DNA of 64,000 nt from Cohnella sp. WQ 127256 (GTDB lineage: Bacteria > Bacillota > Bacilli > Paenibacillales > Paenibacillaceae). A model generated the notes under the pieces. The model was not told the origin of the DNA and made no database searches. It saw only the letters and a list, made by a program, of their open reading frames with translations. Positions 61,863 to 64,000 of the stretch are shown piece after piece (the first letter of the stretch is position 1; each line of letters begins with the position of its first letter). The stretch is from assembly GCF_024519285.1 (NCBI RefSeq), contig NZ_JAMZCY010000004.1, positions 372,001 through 436,000 of the forward strand. The letters run 5' to 3'. Both the position numbers and the translations under genes were made by a program.

Positions 61863-62951
61863 TTAGACTAAAGCAGCCTGACCATCTTGCTTGATTTGTT
61901 TACTCCGTAGCTGCCCACAAGCCGCATCAATATCTGTCCCGTGCTCTAGACGAACGCTACAGCTTACACCTTGCTTCTTAAGCGTGTCATAGAAAGCGCT
62001 GATTGTGTCCCGACTTGGTCTTTGATATTGGCTATGCTCGTCTACAGGATTGTAGGGAATTAAGTTAACATTAACAAGCGAGCGGCGACTTTCACCAATC
62101 AGGCCGGCAAGCTCAATGGCGTGCTCCCTCTGGTCATTTACATCCTTCAGCATAATGTACTCGAACGTAATTCTCCGATTACTTTTTTCCAAATAATAAT
62201 CAATAGCCAACATCAATTTCTCAAGTGGAATTGCCTTATTAATTTTCATGATTTGCGTCCGTAATTCGTTGTTAGGCGCATGTACCGAGATGGCTAAGTT
62301 TACCCTCAGATCACTGTCCGCGAAATCATATATTTTATCAGCTAACCCACTTGTGGATACGGTAATATGTCTTGCGGCCAAGGCTAGACCCTTCCGGTCC
62401 TTAATAACCTCTATGAAGTCCACTAAGTTCTTGAAATTATCAAAAGGCTCACCAATTCCCATGACGACAACGTGACTAACTAACTCACCTTTATCCGCCT
62501 TGTCGAGGTGATGTTGAACGTTCATAATTTGCTCCACGATTTCTCCGCTGGATAAATCACGGCTCTTCTTAATCAAGCCGCTCGCGCAGAAGCTGCAGCC
62601 AATATTACAGCCAACCTGTGTCGTGACGCAAACCGACAATCCAAATTTATGTCTCATCAATACCGTCTCAATCAGATTGTCGTCACTTAGCTTGAACAGG
62701 AATTTAATCGTTCCGTCTGCAGACTCCTGCCTTAAGTGCTCACTTTGTGTATGGATGACAAAATGATCCGATAAGAGTTGGATGCAATCTTTGTTGACAT
62801 CCACCATCTCGAAGAAATCCGTTACCCGCTTCCGATAGAGCCATTCCCAAACCTGCGTGGCTCGAGATTTCTTGTGCCCATGCTCCATCAGCCAAGCCGT
62901 AAGTTGATCAAATGTAAGTCCATATATGGTTTGTTTACTCAATTGTTTCAT
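61863..62951 (-). CDS. rlmN: RlmN-family radical SAM enzyme (23S rRNA A2503 methyltransferase)
   Basis: 362 residues. The radical SAM cluster is CNIGCSFC (Cys115, 119, 122), with the methyl-carrying Cys108 in VCVTTQVGC and Cys345 in DIDAACGQL. Other RlmN blocks are [28 protein letters not shown] and ITVSTSGL. It methylates C2 of A2503 in 23S rRNA and probably tRNA. Similarity to Cfr is limited to family-wide motifs; the RlmN-like [11 protein letters not shown] blocks argue against a Cfr C8 methylase. ATG 62951 follows AGAGGG by 6 nt. Confidence 0.85.
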   Translation of the reverse strand: MKQLSKQTIYGLTFDQLTAWLMEHGHKKSRATQVWEWLYRKRVTDFFEMVDVNKDCIQLLSDHFVIHTQSEHLRQESADGTIKFLFKLSDDNLIETVLMRHKFGLSVCVTTQVGCNIGCSFCASGLIKKSRDLSSGEIVEQIMNVQHHLDKADKGELVSHVVVMGIGEPFDNFKNLVDFIEVIKDRKGLALAARHITVSTSGLADKIYDFADSDLRVNLAISVHAPNNELRTQIMKINKAIPLEKLMLAIDYYLEKSNRRITFEYIMLKDVNDQREHAIELAGLIGESRRSLVNVNLIPYNPVDEHSQYQRPSRDTISAFYDTLKKQGVSCSVRLEHGTDIDAACGQLRSKQIKQDGQAALV

Positions 62952-63060
62952 TAGATACCCTCTTTTCATTAAAAACAGCAGCTCACAGCCTGTCTATTAT
63001 TGTCCCAGAATTCGCTTGTATTAACAAGATGAGAAGGAGATGCATTGTTTGTGCATTATT

Positions 63061-63082
63061 TTAGTGCAAACGTTTGCACTAA
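63061..63082. promoter_or_regulatory. Perfect cre/LacI-family operator palindrome
   Basis: Arms TTAGTGCAAAC and GTTTGCACTAA meet at the centre, a perfect 22-bp dyad whose core TGCAAACGTTTGCA fits the CcpA cre consensus TGNAANCGNTNNCA. It is 75 bp before the chemoreceptor start. Confidence 0.6.
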
Positions 63083-63156
63083 TCAATTATTTGGGTTAAT
63101 ATGATAAATATTACCTCATGCTTTTACTCCTCTTATATTTTGAAGGGATGGTCATC

Positions 63157-64000
63157 ATGATAACGAATAAACCAGCGAGCAGGTCCGGTATCAACCCCCT
63201 AGTTAGGCTCCTAAAATTTCGGCTGTCCCAGCTCAAAATCACGCATCGCATGATCTTACTTCTTGTTCTGCTTACTGTTGTAAACATAGTTGCAAGCGGT
63301 TTCATATTTTATCAAAATAATGTCGTACAGAAAGAAATGATAAAATCAGACAAGCTCCAGAAGGTTGAAGCGCAGTACAACAACACTTCTAAGAAGCTAG
63401 AGATGTCCACTATTATATTTGTCGAATTGCTTGAGTCCTATACCTCTGCCAAAAAGGATACCTTAGATGCCAACCTCTTGGAGGTATCCAACTCGCTTGA
63501 GGAATTGAAGAAGGGTCTTGCACAGCTCGATAGTGAATATAAAGCAGTGGATTACCGTGATTCATTGGAAGCATTAGCAGCAAGAATCCAAATCGGTTAT
63601 GACCTGCTAAAGAAACAAAATGATAATTTTGAATTAATTATGGAAACAGAAGTGAAAAATAAGATGCGCCGAGATGTCCTTGCCGCTTATACGGATACCC
63701 TCAATAAGGCGGACATTGATGCTCAAGTTAAGTTCTCCCACGCATCAGAATCCCGTGATCAAGCACTTAAAAGAGCCGCCTCTTTATCGAATACAATGGT
63801 TCTCATCAACATTATCCTTCTAGCGCTGCTGCCTACCGTAATGATGACCGGATTGATCCGCCAAATAAGAAAAAGTTTAATCGGCATTACCAAGCACATT
63901 GAAGCCTACAAAAATAACGATTTCACCTATAACCAGGTCCTATCCACACAAGATGAATTCGGGATCATTGATCGTTCAATCCACGATATGGGGCACCAAT
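63157..64000 (+). CDS. Methyl-accepting chemotaxis protein (3' end outside window)
   Basis: 281 codons visible, open to the window end. A basic cytosolic N-terminus precedes the helix MILLLVLLTVVNIVASGFIFY, an extracellular helical sensor region (about 60-200), a second helix (MVLINIILLALLPTVMMTGLI) and a HAMP region (IRKSLIGITKHIEAYKNNDFT). The signalling domain lies outside the window, so the MCP call rests on topology and HAMP. ATG 63157 is preceded by GAAGGG at 9 nt. The upstream cre-like palindrome suggests regulation by carbon source. Confidence 0.72.
   Translation, partial: MITNKPASRSGINPLVRLLKFRLSQLKITHRMILLLVLLTVVNIVASGFIFYQNNVVQKEMIKSDKLQKVEAQYNNTSKKLEMSTIIFVELLESYTSAKKDTLDANLLEVSNSLEELKKGLAQLDSEYKAVDYRDSLEALAARIQIGYDLLKKQNDNFELIMETEVKNKMRRDVLAAYTDTLNKADIDAQVKFSHASESRDQALKRAASLSNTMVLINIILLALLPTVMMTGLIRQIRKSLIGITKHIEAYKNNDFTYNQVLSTQDEFGIIDRSIHDMGHQ

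Noticed and set aside
61863..62951. The RlmN-family gene as a Cfr antibiotic-resistance gene
   Set aside because: RlmN-specific blocks ([18 protein letters not shown]) dominate; Cfr resemblance is limited to shared radical SAM motifs.

Overview
The window looks like a chromosomal segment of an endospore-forming Bacillales, most likely Paenibacillaceae (Paenibacillus/Cohnella type). Supporting signs are a RacA-like chromosome-anchoring protein, a YdjO-type cold-inducible protein next to a cold-shock gene, two YesN/YesM-type two-component pairs beside ATPase-less sugar ABC transporters, an OpuA betaine transporter with a GbsR regulator, and strong Shine-Dalgarno sites that often sit 7-9 nt before TTG or GTG starts. 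No prophage, insertion sequence, transposase or CRISPR array was seen.

Layout. 1-6.8 kb: end of an AraC regulator, a RacA-like protein, a polysaccharide deacetylase lipoprotein, an MFS exporter and four SAM methyltransferases, one fused to a MerR domain behind a promoter with MerR-type geometry. 7-16 kb: an alpha-galactoside locus (GH36 enzyme, binding lipoprotein, response regulator and kinase on the minus strand; two permeases on the plus strand). 16.1-19.4 kb: HD-GYP and FapA genes behind a class I cyclic-di-GMP riboswitch with a visible terminator/antiterminator switch. 19.4-22.5 kb: branched-chain aminotransferase with divergent LysR gene, cold-shock genes, initiator tRNA. 22.7-27.4 kb: a five-gene amino-sugar-acid operon (deacetylase-like amidohydrolase, DgaE, DgaF, KdgK-like kinase, GntR regulator) with a 22-bp operator-like dyad on its promoter. 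27.5-28.4 kb: an 18-unit, 51-bp minisatellite. 28.5-40.3 kb: a second sugar locus with an uncharacterised DUF5107-TPR protein, a mutarotase-like protein, an AraC regulator, and a complete two-component/ABC set.

40.5-50 kb: housekeeping and stress genes (YkwD-like lipoprotein, MFS exporter, rpiA, acyltransferase, two SDRs, racemase-like protein, a Crp-type regulator facing flavohaemoglobin hmp, greA). 50-58 kb: signalling genes (a second HD-GYP protein, an unusual cheX-cheY-mcp-hydrolase-LuxR operon, a multi-PAS kinase). 58-64 kb: opuA operon with GbsR, an RlmN-family radical SAM enzyme, and the start of another chemoreceptor behind a perfect cre-like palindrome.

The most notable leads are the riboswitch-controlled FapA/HD-GYP pair, the chemotaxis-hydrolase-LuxR operon, the PTS-less dga operon, the DUF5107-TPR locus, the 51-bp minisatellite, the class II Crp/Fnr site at hmp with probable antisense transcription across the regulator gene, and a near-repeat shared by two signalling operon leaders.
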